Origin: Nitratireductor sp.
GTDB taxonomy: Bacteria > Pseudomonadota > Alphaproteobacteria > Rhizobiales > Rhizobiaceae
Assembly (NCBI RefSeq): GCF_017794765.1
Contig: NZ_CP051236.1
Location: 1,331,619-1,395,618, forward strand
Reading direction: 5' to 3'
DNA length: 64,000 nucleotides
Positions within the stretch are counted from its first letter, which is position 1, and every line of letters begins with the position of its first letter. The translations under genes were made by a program, and so were the position numbers. Shown one piece after another: positions 1 to 9,500 of the stretch. The notes under the pieces were generated by a model. That model did not search any database and was not told where the DNA came from. It saw nothing but the letters and a program-made list of their open reading frames with translations.

Positions 1-341
1 ATTGCGGATGCCGATGCCGAGATAAGGTTGACGGCGCGGGAGACGAAGTCTTCGAGAAAGTCTCCCTGAATGGGGCGGTCGCCCACATGGAGATCGAGCG
101 GAGAGCGGTTCGCCTGCCGTATCTCGTCGATCAGATGACGCTGGAAATCCTGATAGCCCTGAAAGCCGAGCTTGGTGACGAAACGCGAGATCGAGGGCGG
201 CGAGGTGCCGGTCTTGTTCGCGAGATCCTGGATCGTGTCCAGGCCCGCATAGGGATAGTCAAGCAACAGCGCGGTGCACAGCTTCCTTTCGGTCGCCGTG
301 AGCTCGCTCGACAGGTTCTCCAGCCTTTGTCTGACTTGCAT
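1..341 (-). CDS. MurR/RpiR-family transcriptional regulator (C-terminal part cut by window edge)
   Basis: Reading the minus strand from an ATG at 341 gives an open frame of 113 codons that runs off the left edge. The first 75 or so residues form the RpiR-type N-terminal helix-turn-helix: a region like LTATERKLCTALL, then QDLANKTGTSPPSISRFVTKLGF, then QGYQDFQRHL. The sugar-isomerase (SIS) ligand domain expected in this family would lie outside the window. The gene is divergent from the transporter operon that starts at 459, and the AT-rich gap between them carries repeated TGAAAA motifs. It is therefore the likely local regulator of that operon. The family usually responds to a phosphorylated small molecule. 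A phosphorylated intermediate would fit the kinase encoded at the end of the operon, but this is inference. Confidence 0.85.
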   Translation of the reverse strand, partial: MQVRQRLENLSSELTATERKLCTALLLDYPYAGLDTIQDLANKTGTSPPSISRFVTKLGFQGYQDFQRHLIDEIRQANRSPLDLHVGDRPIQGDFLEDFVSRAVNLISASASA

Positions 342-372
342 CGAAATCCCCTCCCAACGAAACAGACGATTT

Positions 373-417
373 TGAAAATCATAAGTCAATATGAAAATTT
401 CTGGTTGACTATGAAAA
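373..417. promoter_or_regulatory. Candidate RpiR-type operator region with three phased TGAAAA repeats
   Basis: TGAAAA occurs at 373-378, 392-397 and 412-417, spaced 19 and 20 bp apart, so on nearly the same helix face. The middle copy is part of the near-palindrome GAAAATTTC (393-401), and the last two copies are each preceded by TAT or CTA. RpiR-family proteins commonly bind inverted or direct GAAA/TTTC repeats. The position between the divergent regulator (ATG at 341) and the transporter operon (ATG at 459) fits control of both. Binding is inferred only. Confidence 0.5.
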
Positions 418-458
418 AATAATATCAAAGCTAGAGGAGGGGAGCAAAAGGGGAATTC

Positions 459-2240
459 ATGTTCACGTCATCGCGCCAGCATTTCATTGCCGCCGCTCTC
501 GCCATTATCGTTCTGGCGGTGGCGGGGGTTGTCGTTGCCGGTCTCTTCGGCGCTGCCGCCGAGCGCGTGCTGACGGTTTTCTTCATTTCGCTGATCGCGG
601 TGACAGGCATCGGCGTCTATAGCGGCAATAGCGGTATCCTGAGTTTCGGTCATGTGGCCTTCATGGGCATCGGCGCCTATGTGTCGGGCCTTCTGACACT
701 GCCGGCGGGATTGAAGATGGCGACGCTGCGGGGGCTGCCGGACTGGCTTGCGGCCACTGAGCTCTCGCTCATTCCCGCCATTGTCGTCGCGGTTCTGGTG
801 ACGGCGGTGATTGCGCTTCTGATCGGCATTGCCATCGGCAGGCTGGAAGGGTCGGCGGCGTCGATTGCGACGCTCGGCCTTCTGGTGATCGTGCATGGCG
901 TGATCATCGGCTGGCGCGACGTGACGCGCGGCGCGCAGTCCTTTTTCGGCGTTCCGCGCGACACGACGCTGATCATCGCCGCGGTGGCCTGCGTGATCGC
1001 GCTGATCGCGGCGCGCTGGTATCGCGATTCCCTTTCGGGTCTACGCTTGAGGGCGGGCCGTGAGAACGCCATCGCGGCCAAGGCCGTGGGCATCAATGTG
1101 CAGCGCGAACGCCTCGTGTCATGGGTTCTGAGTGCCGCCATCATGGCGCTCTCGGGCGCGCTGATCGCCCATTTTCTGGGCGCTTTCAGTCCCAAAAAGT
1201 TCTATTTCCACGACACGTTCCTGCTTCTGGCGATGCTGATCGTCGGTGGTATGACCACCGTGACGGGCGCCATCTCTGGCACGATCCTGATCACGGTTAT
1301 CACCGAAATCCTGCGCCGCTTTGAAAGCGGTCTTTCCATTGGCGGTTTCGAGCTGCCTGCCGTGTTCGGCACGACACAGATCGGTATTGGCCTGCTCATC
1401 CTGTTTGCCATGTTCCGCATGTCGGAAGGCGTGATGGGGCTCAAGGAATGGGAAGAGCGCGCTTTCCCGTTCAGGCCGAAGCGAGGTCGGGCCGAAGCGC
1501 TCGGCAAACGCACGAGCGACGACCTTCTGAAGGTCGAGCATGTTTCGATGCAGTTTGGCGGTCTGCGAGCGGTGGACGATGTGAGCATCTCCGTCAATCC
1601 GGGCGAAATTCTGGGCCTCATCGGCCCCAACGGCTCTGGCAAGACGACGCTTCTGAACATCATCTCCGGCGTACTGAAGCCGACCGAAGGCGATGTGGTG
1701 CTGGGTTCGAAATCGCTCACCGGCGTGGCATCGGAGAAGATTGCCGACGCCGGCATTGCCCGCACATTCCAGAACATTCGCCTATTCCCGACGCTGACCG
1801 TCTATCAGAACGTTCTGGCGGCGGCCCTTTCCACCCATGGCGGAAAGAATGCGGAGGAGCGGGCCGGTGCCGCACTCGCGCGCCTCGGCATCGAGGAACG
1901 CGCCGGCGAGGATGCTGGAACACTCTCCTATGGTGAGCAGCGCCGGGTGGAGATTGCGCGCGCACTTGCCTGCGAACCGACGCTGCTTCTGCTCGATGAA
2001 CCGGCTGCCGGCATGAACCGCGAAGAGACCGACGATCTGATCGAACGGCTGAAGGTGCTATCGGCCGATCTGGGACTGGGCGTCGTGCTTGTCGACCACG
2101 ATCTGAAGCTGATCAACGAACTGTGCGACCGCATTGTCGTGCTCAACGAAGGAAAGCTCATTGCGGATGGCGCCCCGGCTGCCATTCGGGAGAACCCGGC
2201 GGTCATCGAGGCATATCTCGGGCCGGGCAAGGCCGCCTGA
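459..2240 (+). CDS. Branched-chain-amino-acid-type ABC transporter, LivM permease fused to LivG ATPase
   Basis: This 593-residue protein joins two normally separate Liv subunits. Residues about 1-330 are a LivM-type permease with many hydrophobic segments and the loop GHVAFMGIGAYV. From about residue 350 a LivG-type ATPase follows, with Walker A GPNGSGKTT, signature LSYGEQRRVEIAR and Walker B LLLLDEPAAGMN. LivG-type ATPases characteristically carry the AGMN extension. The partner subunits LivK, LivF and LivH follow directly, so a complete HAAT transporter can be built. Such transporters import amino acids, amides, urea and related polar compounds, so the substrate cannot be read from the sequence. 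The start at 459 has a GGGG ribosome site seven bases upstream. Confidence 0.93.
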   Translation: MFTSSRQHFIAAALAIIVLAVAGVVVAGLFGAAAERVLTVFFISLIAVTGIGVYSGNSGILSFGHVAFMGIGAYVSGLLTLPAGLKMATLRGLPDWLAATELSLIPAIVVAVLVTAVIALLIGIAIGRLEGSAASIATLGLLVIVHGVIIGWRDVTRGAQSFFGVPRDTTLIIAAVACVIALIAARWYRDSLSGLRLRAGRENAIAAKAVGINVQRERLVSWVLSAAIMALSGALIAHFLGAFSPKKFYFHDTFLLLAMLIVGGMTTVTGAISGTILITVITEILRRFESGLSIGGFELPAVFGTTQIGIGLLILFAMFRMSEGVMGLKEWEERAFPFRPKRGRAEALGKRTSDDLLKVEHVSMQFGGLRAVDDVSISVNPGEILGLIGPNGSGKTTLLNIISGVLKPTEGDVVLGSKSLTGVASEKIADAGIARTFQNIRLFPTLTVYQNVLAAALSTHGGKNAEERAGAALARLGIEERAGEDAGTLSYGEQRRVEIARALACEPTLLLLDEPAAGMNREETDDLIERLKVLSADLGLGVVLVDHDLKLINELCDRIVVLNEGKLIADGAPAAIRENPAVIEAYLGPGKAA

Positions 2241-2271
2241 CAAACGAACAAACAAGAAAGAGGGAACTGAC

Positions 2272-3426
2272 ATGAACAAACTGCTCATATCCACACTTCT
2301 CGCCAGTGCGATGGCGTTTCCGGCTGCGGCAGAAACGCTGCGCGTCGGTGTCGCAACCGCACAGACCGGCGCACTCGCACCCTTTGATACGCCCGTGATC
2401 GATGGCATCCACATCGCCGTCGACGAGATCAACGAAGCCGGCGGCATCGACGGCAAGATCAAGATCGAGCTTCTGGAAAAGGATGTGCGTTCCGACGCGG
2501 CGCAGACCTCCATTGCCACCCAGGAACTGGTGGATGAGGGCGTTTCCGTGATCGTGCTGCCTTGCGATGCCGATCCGGCGCTTGCCGCCATTGGCGTTGT
2601 AACCGAAGCGCAGATCCCGGCCATTTCCACCTGCGCCTCCTCACCCACCCTGCCGCAGATCGGCGGCGACTACATGTTCGCCAACTTCCCCGGCGACAAT
2701 GTGCAGGCAACGGTTTCGGCCAAATGGGCCTATGACGAGGGCCACCGCAGCGCCTACATCATCTATTCGCCCGACACGCAATACACGACCATGCCGCTCT
2801 ACTTCGCCGAAGTGTTCGAGAAGCTTGGCGGCAAGATGCTGGGCGAGGACACGCACACGATCGGCCAGCAGGATTTCTCGGCCATCGCGACCCGCATCGC
2901 TGCGCTCGACCCGCAGCCCGACGTGATCATGACCTCGACCTATGAGCCGGATTTCCCCTCCATGCTGAAGGCGCTGCGCGCAGCCGGTGTGGAAAGCCAG
3001 ATCATCGGTTCCGACGGCATCGACAGCCCGACCACCTTCTCGCTGGGTGCGGTGGCCGAAGGTCTCGTCTTCACCACGGCAGGTCATCCGACCGAGGGCA
3101 GCCCGCTTGAAGCCTTCAACAAGACATTCGAAGAGGTGAACGGCAAGGCACCGGAAACCGTGTTCAACGCGGTTGGCTACGACCTCATCAAAGTCATCGA
3201 GGCAGCGGTGATCGCGGCAGACGGTTCCACCGACGCACAGACGCTGCGCGACGCGATCGCCAATCTGGAGAACGTGCAGGGCGCAACGAGCATGATCACC
3301 TACAAGGGTACGGATGGCATGCCGCTGCGCGAGGTGAGCCTGATCCGCGTGAAGGATGGCGGACGTGAGCTGATCGGCCAGCCGACGCCGGACGCCTCGC
3401 TCATCCCCGAACCCCGCGTTCAGTGA
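2272..3426 (+). CDS. Periplasmic amino-acid/amide-binding protein (LivK type)
   Basis: The 384-residue product begins with a signal peptide (MNKLLISTLLASAMAFPAAA) and continues as a type-I periplasmic binding protein: TLRVGVATAQTGALAPFD, then INEAGGIDGKIKIELLEKDVRSDAAQT. This is the solute-binding subunit of the HAAT/Liv family and delivers the ligand to the membrane complex. The ATG at 2272 was preferred over an upstream in-frame extension because it starts the signal peptide and follows GAGGGAACTGAC. It lies 31 bases after the permease-ATPase fusion. In this family the ligand's carboxylate and amino groups are bound through main-chain and Ser/Thr contacts, so the exact substrate is not predictable here. 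Confidence 0.93.
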   Translation: MNKLLISTLLASAMAFPAAAETLRVGVATAQTGALAPFDTPVIDGIHIAVDEINEAGGIDGKIKIELLEKDVRSDAAQTSIATQELVDEGVSVIVLPCDADPALAAIGVVTEAQIPAISTCASSPTLPQIGGDYMFANFPGDNVQATVSAKWAYDEGHRSAYIIYSPDTQYTTMPLYFAEVFEKLGGKMLGEDTHTIGQQDFSAIATRIAALDPQPDVIMTSTYEPDFPSMLKALRAAGVESQIIGSDGIDSPTTFSLGAVAEGLVFTTAGHPTEGSPLEAFNKTFEEVNGKAPETVFNAVGYDLIKVIEAAVIAADGSTDAQTLRDAIANLENVQGATSMITYKGTDGMPLREVSLIRVKDGGRELIGQPTPDASLIPEPRVQ

Positions 3427-3436
3427 GGTAGGACAC

Positions 3437-4153
3437 GTGTCTGCGCTACTGACAGTCCAGTCGCTTCAGGTTCAATACGGTGCCGTCAATGCGGTGCGCG
3501 GTATCGATCTGGAGGTGCGTGAAGGCGAAATCATCGCGCTTCTGGGCGCCAATGGCGCGGGCAAGTCCTCGACGCTCAATGCGCTGGTCGGTCTGGCACC
3601 GGCCAGCGCCGGAAAAATCACCTTCAAGGGGCAGGACGTGACCGGCAGCGCGCCGGAACGTTTCGCCTCCCTTGGCATGACGTTGTCGCCCGAAGGGCGG
3701 CGGGTCTTTGGAACGCTCAGCGTGCAGGAAAACCTGCTCATGGGCGCTTATTCCATGCGGGACAAGGGCGAGATCAAGACAGCCTGGGAACGGGTCTTCG
3801 ACCTTTTTCCGATCCTGCGGGAACGCCGTGAGCAGTTTGCTGGAACGCTTTCGGGCGGCCAGCAACAGATGCTGGCCGTTGGCCGCGCATTGATGAGCAA
3901 TCCGCGTCTTCTCCTACTTGACGAACCGTCGCTGGGGCTCGCGCCGAAAATCGTCGAGCAGGTTTTCGAGCTGATCAGCGTTCTGCGCAAGCAGGGCGTC
4001 ACGCTAATGGTCGTCGAGCAGAATGTATCGATGGCGCTCGAAATCGCGGATCGCGGATACGTGATGGCCAGCGGCCGCATCGCGGCTTCCGGTACGGCGG
4101 CCGAACTGCGCAACTCCGACACGCTGCAAGCTGCCTATCTGGGGGCCGATTAA
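3437..4153 (+). CDS. livF: LivF-type ABC transporter ATPase
   Basis: This 238-residue ATPase has Walker A GANGAGKSS, the family hallmark SPEGRRVFGTLSVQENL, signature LSGGQQQMLAVGRAL, Walker B LLLLDEPSLGLAP and the switch histidine region replaced by VVEQNV, as is usual for LivF. It is the second nucleotide-binding subunit of the transporter; the first is fused to the LivM-type permease. Translation starts at a GTG, ten bases after the binding-protein stop codon. The stop codon overlaps the ATG of the next gene by one base, so the two are probably translationally coupled. Confidence 0.95.
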   Translation: MSALLTVQSLQVQYGAVNAVRGIDLEVREGEIIALLGANGAGKSSTLNALVGLAPASAGKITFKGQDVTGSAPERFASLGMTLSPEGRRVFGTLSVQENLLMGAYSMRDKGEIKTAWERVFDLFPILRERREQFAGTLSGGQQQMLAVGRALMSNPRLLLLDEPSLGLAPKIVEQVFELISVLRKQGVTLMVVEQNVSMALEIADRGYVMASGRIAASGTAAELRNSDTLQAAYLGAD

Positions 4154-5046
4154 TGGATCTGTTTCTACAGCAAACCGTCAATGCCTTCGCATTGGGCGGC
4201 ACTTATGCGCTGCTTGCGCTGGGCCTTGCCATGGTCTTTTCCACCATGGGGCTGATCAACTTCGCCCATGGCGAGTTGATGACGATTGCCGGCTACATTC
4301 TGATGGCCTGCGGGCTGGCGGGCGTCCCATTTGCGTTCTCCATTCTTTTGGCGATTGCGGCTGCGGTTCTGGCGGCAATTGTGATGGAACGTATTGCCTT
4401 CAGGCCTGTCAGAAACGCGTCCGGTGCGACCATGCTGGTGACGAGTTTCGCGGTCTCGATGATCTTGCAGGTTCTGTTTCAGAACTTCATTTCCGCGCGC
4501 TCGCAGGCCGTTCTGGTGCCGGAAATCCTGTCGGAAAGCGTGCGCTTCGGTGGGCTGGTGATCGGCGTCAACAAGATTGCTGCCATCGTCACCACAATCG
4601 TGATGCTGATCTTCCTCGATCGCTTCATGAAGCATCATCGCATCGGCATCGCCATGCGGGCGGCAGCGGAAGATTTTTCGGTTGCGCGCCTCATGGGTAT
4701 ACGCGCCAACACGGTGATTGCCGGTGCGTTCGCGCTGTCGGGCTTTCTGGCCGGCGTTGCTGCCGTGCTCTGGGTCAGCCAGCGCGCCTCGGTCGATCCG
4801 CTGATGGGATTCACACCGGTTCTCAAAGCTTTCATCGCCGCGATTCTGGGTGGTCTCGGATCGCTGCGCGGCGCCGTGGCCGGCGGCTTCCTGCTTGGTT
4901 TCATTGAAATCTATCTGGCCGCCTACCTGCCGTCCGGCATGCAGGAGTTCCGCGATCCCATCGCCCTTTGCCTGGTCGTTCTCGTGCTGATCTTCCGCCC
5001 GAACGGCCTTATCCCGTCGCCAGCCCTCAAGGCGGAGAAAGTATGA
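4153..5046 (+). CDS. livH: LivH-type ABC transporter permease
   Basis: This 297-residue membrane protein has about eight hydrophobic segments and the family motifs ALGLAMVFSTMGLINFAHGELM near the N-terminus and ALSGFLAGVAAVLW with AAILGGLGSLRGAVAGGFLLG near the C-terminus. It forms the second half of the transmembrane channel together with the LivM part of the fusion. Its start overlaps the preceding stop codon (TAATG), and its own stop overlaps the next ATG by four bases. Tight coupling through the whole transporter block is therefore visible in the sequence. Confidence 0.94.
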   Translation: MDLFLQQTVNAFALGGTYALLALGLAMVFSTMGLINFAHGELMTIAGYILMACGLAGVPFAFSILLAIAAAVLAAIVMERIAFRPVRNASGATMLVTSFAVSMILQVLFQNFISARSQAVLVPEILSESVRFGGLVIGVNKIAAIVTTIVMLIFLDRFMKHHRIGIAMRAAAEDFSVARLMGIRANTVIAGAFALSGFLAGVAAVLWVSQRASVDPLMGFTPVLKAFIAAILGGLGSLRGAVAGGFLLGFIEIYLAAYLPSGMQEFRDPIALCLVVLVLIFRPNGLIPSPALKAEKV

Positions 5047-5825
5047 GCCTTCAAACATCTGTCGGGGAGAGCGCGCGACTCCTGTCGCCGCTCGACCCGG
5101 ATCCAGTCACCATCATGCATGGCGAGAGCCGTTTTCCGGTTCTGCTGGTCTGCGAACATGCGGGCCAGATCGTCCCGCAGGCATTGCAAGGTCTGGGAAT
5201 GCAGGCTGACGCGCTTAATGCGCATATCGGCTGGGATATCGGTGCAGCCGAGGTTACCCGGCTGCTCGCCGACAGGATTGGCGCAACTGCCGTGCTGCAA
5301 AGCTACAGCCGGCTGGTAATTGACTGCAACCGCCCGCCGCAAGCCCCGGACGCGATGCCGGAGGTGAGCGATGGCGTGCCGGTGCCGGGAAACCGGGGCG
5401 TGACGCAAGAAGAGCGCGCGATGCGCAGGCGGGAGATTTTCGACCCTTTCAACGCTGCCGTGAAAGAACTCCGCAGCCAGCCGCATTGCCGGGCGATCCT
5501 TTCGATCCACAGTTTCAACCCGCAGCTTCGCGATGGGGTGAACCGGCCCTGGGAAATCAGTTTCCTTTACCGCAAGGACACCGCGACATCCGAGCGCCTG
5601 CGGCAACTCGTGCTGGAGAATGCGCCGAACCTGACCATTGGCATGAACGAGCCCTACCAGATAGACGATGAGTCGGACTGGTTTGTGCCGCGCCATGGGG
5701 AAGAAAGCGGCCTGCCGCACAGCCTCATTGAAATTCGCAACGACCTCATTGCAGATGCCGCCGGACAGGCAGAATGGGCAAAGCTCATGGCCGCCGTCGT
5801 GCATCGCTTCGTAACGGAGTTATAG
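5043..5825 (+). CDS. N-formylglutamate amidohydrolase-family protein (HutG-like)
   Basis: The 260-residue cytosolic protein shows family features: LLVCEHAGQIVP near residue 38, HIGWDIGAAEV near 65, the SRLVIDCNRPP segment near 95, SIHSFNP near 155 and a late SLIEIRNDLI. Characterised members hydrolyse N-formylglutamate or act on N-acyl/N-formyl amino acids with a metal ion bound by His and Glu residues. No other histidine-utilisation gene is present here, so a role in histidine degradation is unlikely. In this operon it more likely deacylates the imported compound or an intermediate. The ATG at 5043 overlaps the permease stop by four bases, which fixes the start. Confidence 0.85.
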   Translation: MSLQTSVGESARLLSPLDPDPVTIMHGESRFPVLLVCEHAGQIVPQALQGLGMQADALNAHIGWDIGAAEVTRLLADRIGATAVLQSYSRLVIDCNRPPQAPDAMPEVSDGVPVPGNRGVTQEERAMRRREIFDPFNAAVKELRSQPHCRAILSIHSFNPQLRDGVNRPWEISFLYRKDTATSERLRQLVLENAPNLTIGMNEPYQIDDESDWFVPRHGEESGLPHSLIEIRNDLIADAAGQAEWAKLMAAVVHRFVTEL

Positions 5826-5827
5826 AC

Positions 5828-6463
5828 ATGGAACTCACGCGCAACGTTCCCATCGAGCCTGCTCAGGCCGCGATCCTTTATGTGGATGTGCAGAATTTCA
5901 GCGCCAAGAAGAAGGGCGCGGAGTTTGTCGATCTCGACGAAAAGACGCTGAGCGAGAAATATGGCTGGTATTTCGACCGGCTTGAGGGTGAGGTGATCCC
6001 GCGCATGCAGAAGCTGCAAGCGGCATGCCGCAAGGCAGGCGTGGAGGTGATGTACACCACAATCGAAAGCCTGACGCTCGATGGGCGCGACCGCAGCCTC
6101 GATTACAAGATCACCGGTTTCAATGTGCCGAAGGGCTCCTGGGACGGCAAGGTGATCGACGAGATTGCGCCGGGCGAAGACGAGATCGTGTTGCCGAAAT
6201 CCTCTTCGTCCGTCTTCGTCTCCACCCATATCGACTACATTCTTCGAAACCTTGGTGTGAAGCAGCTCATCATCTGCGGGCTGATCACCGATCAATGCGT
6301 GGAGAGCGCCATTCGCGATGCCTGCGATCTGGGCTATCTGGTGACGCAGGTGACGGATGCCTGCCTCACCTACAGCCAGGAGCGTCACGACAACTCGCTG
6401 CGCACCATCAAGGGCTATTGTCGGCAGGTGACGACGGAAGAGCTGATCGCGGAGCTATCCTAG
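5828..6463 (+). CDS. Isochorismatase-like cysteine hydrolase
   Basis: The 211-residue product has the isochorismatase/nicotinamidase fold with the Asp-Lys-Cys triad in place: D20 in LYVDVQNF, K124 in LPKSSSSVF and C157 in TDQCVESAIRDA. The retained cysteine argues for an amidase-type hydrolase (family members include N-carbamoylsarcosine amidase, ureidoacrylate and biuret hydrolases) rather than a true isochorismatase. The late segment QERHDNSLRTIKGYCRQV is typical of the amidase group. It starts two bases after the previous gene, so it is cotranslated with the formylglutamate-amidohydrolase-like protein. Its substrate is unknown; hydrolysis of an amide, ureido or carbamoyl bond is inferred. 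Confidence 0.82.
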   Translation: MELTRNVPIEPAQAAILYVDVQNFSAKKKGAEFVDLDEKTLSEKYGWYFDRLEGEVIPRMQKLQAACRKAGVEVMYTTIESLTLDGRDRSLDYKITGFNVPKGSWDGKVIDEIAPGEDEIVLPKSSSSVFVSTHIDYILRNLGVKQLIICGLITDQCVESAIRDACDLGYLVTQVTDACLTYSQERHDNSLRTIKGYCRQVTTEELIAELS

Positions 6464-6547
6464 ATCAGGAGTTCCCAACGACCCCGGAAGTGGTCTAGAT
6501 CGCTTCATGAATGACACGGCCGGAAACGGCACGCGGGAGGGTTATGC

Positions 6548-9500
6548 ATGACCGCAATTCTCGATACGGTTCCGCGCTTTTCTGTGGAAGAGGCGGCAGG
6601 GCTCCTCAAAGATGTCTATGGCATTGATGGCGCGTTCTCGGCTTTGGCGAGCGAACGGGACCAGAATTTCAAGGTGAAAACGCCGGAAGGCGCGTTCATC
6701 TTCAAGATCGTCAATGCGGCGGAGCCGGTCGAGGAGAGCGATTTCCAGACAGCGCTTCTAAAGCACATTCAATCCGCTGCGCCTGACCTGCCGGTGCCGC
6801 AGCTTCTTCCGACGCTGAAGGGCGATGCTCTGGGGTATGTCGAAGCCGCAGCCGGTGCGACGCACCGGCTGCGGCTCGTGAGCTGGATCGAGGGCACGCC
6901 GCTTGCCGAAGTGCCGCGCAGCGAAGCGGCCATGGAAAGCCTCGGCGAACTGCTTGGCCGGTTCAACAACGCGCTTTCCGGCTTCATGCACCCCGGCGCT
7001 GTGCGGGCGCTCGACTGGGATCTGCGCCTTGCCGGCAACAGCCGCGCGCGGCTTGACCATATCCGCGATGCGGACGATCGGGCGCTTGCGGAGCGTTTCA
7101 TCGCGCGGTTTGAGACCGATGTGCTGCCTCGGCTTTCGCGCCTGCGCGGCGGGGTGATCCACAATGACGCCAATGACTGGAACGTGCTGGTCGACCCGGA
7201 GGATCACACGAAGATCTGCGGCCTGATCGATTTCGGCGATGCGCTTTACAGCGTGCTGATCTGCGAGGTGGCGATTGCCGGCGCCTATGGCGCGCTCGAC
7301 TGCGACGATCCGCTGGGCGCCATCGGCGCGCTGGCGGCGGGTTTCCATGCGCAATATCCGCTGCTGGAAGACGAAATCGACCTCCTGTTCGATCTCGTTG
7401 CCATGCGGCTTGTGACTTCGGTGACGATCTCGGCGAGCCGCCAGTCGGAAGTGGCCGACAATCCCTATCTTGCTGTCAGCGAGAAGCCGGCCTGGGATCT
7501 TCTGCGCCGGCTGGGGGCGATGGACCCGCGCTTTGCGACGGCCATCCTCCGAAATGCCTGCGGCTTTGAGGCCATGCCGGGTGCGCGGGCGGTGACAAGC
7601 TGGCTTGCGAAAAACCGTCGCCGTTTTGCGCCGGTGCTTTCGCGACCGGCTGCGAGCTATCCGACTGCCCATGTGCCGCTTGGCGACCGGAACGATCCAA
7701 TCGCCATCGCCTCCGCCGAGGAGCGGCCAGACGAGGCGCAGGCGCTCTGGGAAGAGGCGGTGGGCGATGCGAGACGCATTCTGGGCATCGGCCCGTGGGG
7801 CGAAGATCGCGGGGTCTATACGAGCGAGATTTTCGAATCCCGACTGATCAGCGGCACCCGCCGCACGCGCCATCTGGGGCTCGACCTCTTCCTGCCGGCT
7901 GGCACCGCCCTTTATGTGCCGCTTGAGGCAACCGTGCGCGAGGTGAGCATAGAGCCGGCGCGGCTTGGCTATGGCGCGGTGATGGTTCTGGAGCATGCGC
8001 CGGAGAATGGTCCGCCCTTCCTGTCGCTGTGGGGGCACCTTGCCCATGAGGTGGTGGACCGGCTGAAGGTGGGCGACCGGGTCGAGGCCGGCGCGTTCCT
8101 GGCGCATATGGGCGGGCCGAAGGAGAATGGCGGCTGGATGCCGCATCTGCATCTGCAGATTGCCTGCGACACGACGATGAGCGCCGACGACATTCTGGGC
8201 GTCGGCGAGACGCGCTATCTGGAAACATGGGGCGAGCTTTTCCCCGACGCCAGCGATTTTGCCGGGCTCGTGGCGGTTGATGCGGGCCGGCTTTCCAAGG
8301 CCGAGATCGTGGAAAAACGGCAGTCTCTGCTCCTGCCAAACCTGTCGATTTCCTATGAGGAGCCGATCAAGTTCGTGAAGGGCGAGGGCGTCTGGCTCAT
8401 CGACGACCGGGGCCGCGCCTATCTCGACTGCTTCAACAATGTCTGCCATCTCGGCCACTGTCACCCGGCGGTTGTGGAGGCGCTGGCTCGGCAGGCGGCG
8501 ACGCTCAACACCAACACGCGTTATCTGCACGACAACATCGTCGCCTATGCGGAGCGGCTGACGGCGACCATGCCGGAAGAACTGGGCATCGCGGCCTTCG
8601 TGAATTCGGGTTCGGAGGCAAACAGCCTGGCGCTGCGCATGATGCGGGCACATACGGGCCGGGAGAACGCCATCGTTCTCGACTGGTCCTATCACGGCAC
8701 CACGCAGGAACTGGTGGATCTCAGTCCCTACAAGTTTCGCCGCAAGGGCGGGCAGGGACCGAAGCCGCATGTGCATGTGGCCGAATTGCCGGATGCCTAC
8801 CGCGCACCGTCCGACTGGCCACAGGAGGAACTGGCGAAGCGCTTCGCGGCAAGCGTTGCCGGCCAGATCGACGCCATGGCGGCGAAGGGTGAGGCGCCGG
8901 GCTTCTTCATCGCTGAATCCATCCCCAGCGTTGCCGGGCAGGTATTCATGCCCGAAGGCTATCTGGAGGAAGTCTACCGCATGGTGCGGGCCGCAGGCGG
9001 CATCTGCATCGCCGACGAGGTGCAGGTGGGCTTTGGCCGCGTCGGCAACCACTGGTGGGCGTTTGAAACACAGGGCGTGGTGCCCGACATCGCCACGGTG
9101 GGCAAGCCCATCGGCAACGGCCATCCGATGGGTGCGCTGGTGGTGCGGCGCGAGATCGCCGAAAGCTTCCACAATGGCATGGAGTATTTCAACACGTTCG
9201 GCGGCAATCCTGTCTCCTGCGCGGTGGGTCTTGCAGTGATCGACACGATTGAGCGCGACGGTCTCAGGCAGAATGCGGCGGAAATCGGTGCCTATCTCAA
9301 GGCAGGCTTCATTGAGCTTCAGCATCGCTATCCCGTGATCGGCGATGTGCGCGGCATGGGTCTGTTCCTCGGCATCGAGCTTGTCGAAGACCGCGAGACG
9401 AAGATGCCGGCCACGGCAGCAGCACGCGCCATCTGCAACGAGGCGCGGGCGCGCGGCGTGTTGATGGGCACGGAAGGCCCCTATGACAACGTGCTGAAGA

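Noticed and set aside
6758..9325. Long minus-strand open frame of 855 codons opposite the trimodular enzyme gene
   Set aside because: It has no start signal, low-complexity His/Arg/Gln-rich composition and mirrors the codon pattern of the plus-strand gene, so it is a GC-driven shadow.
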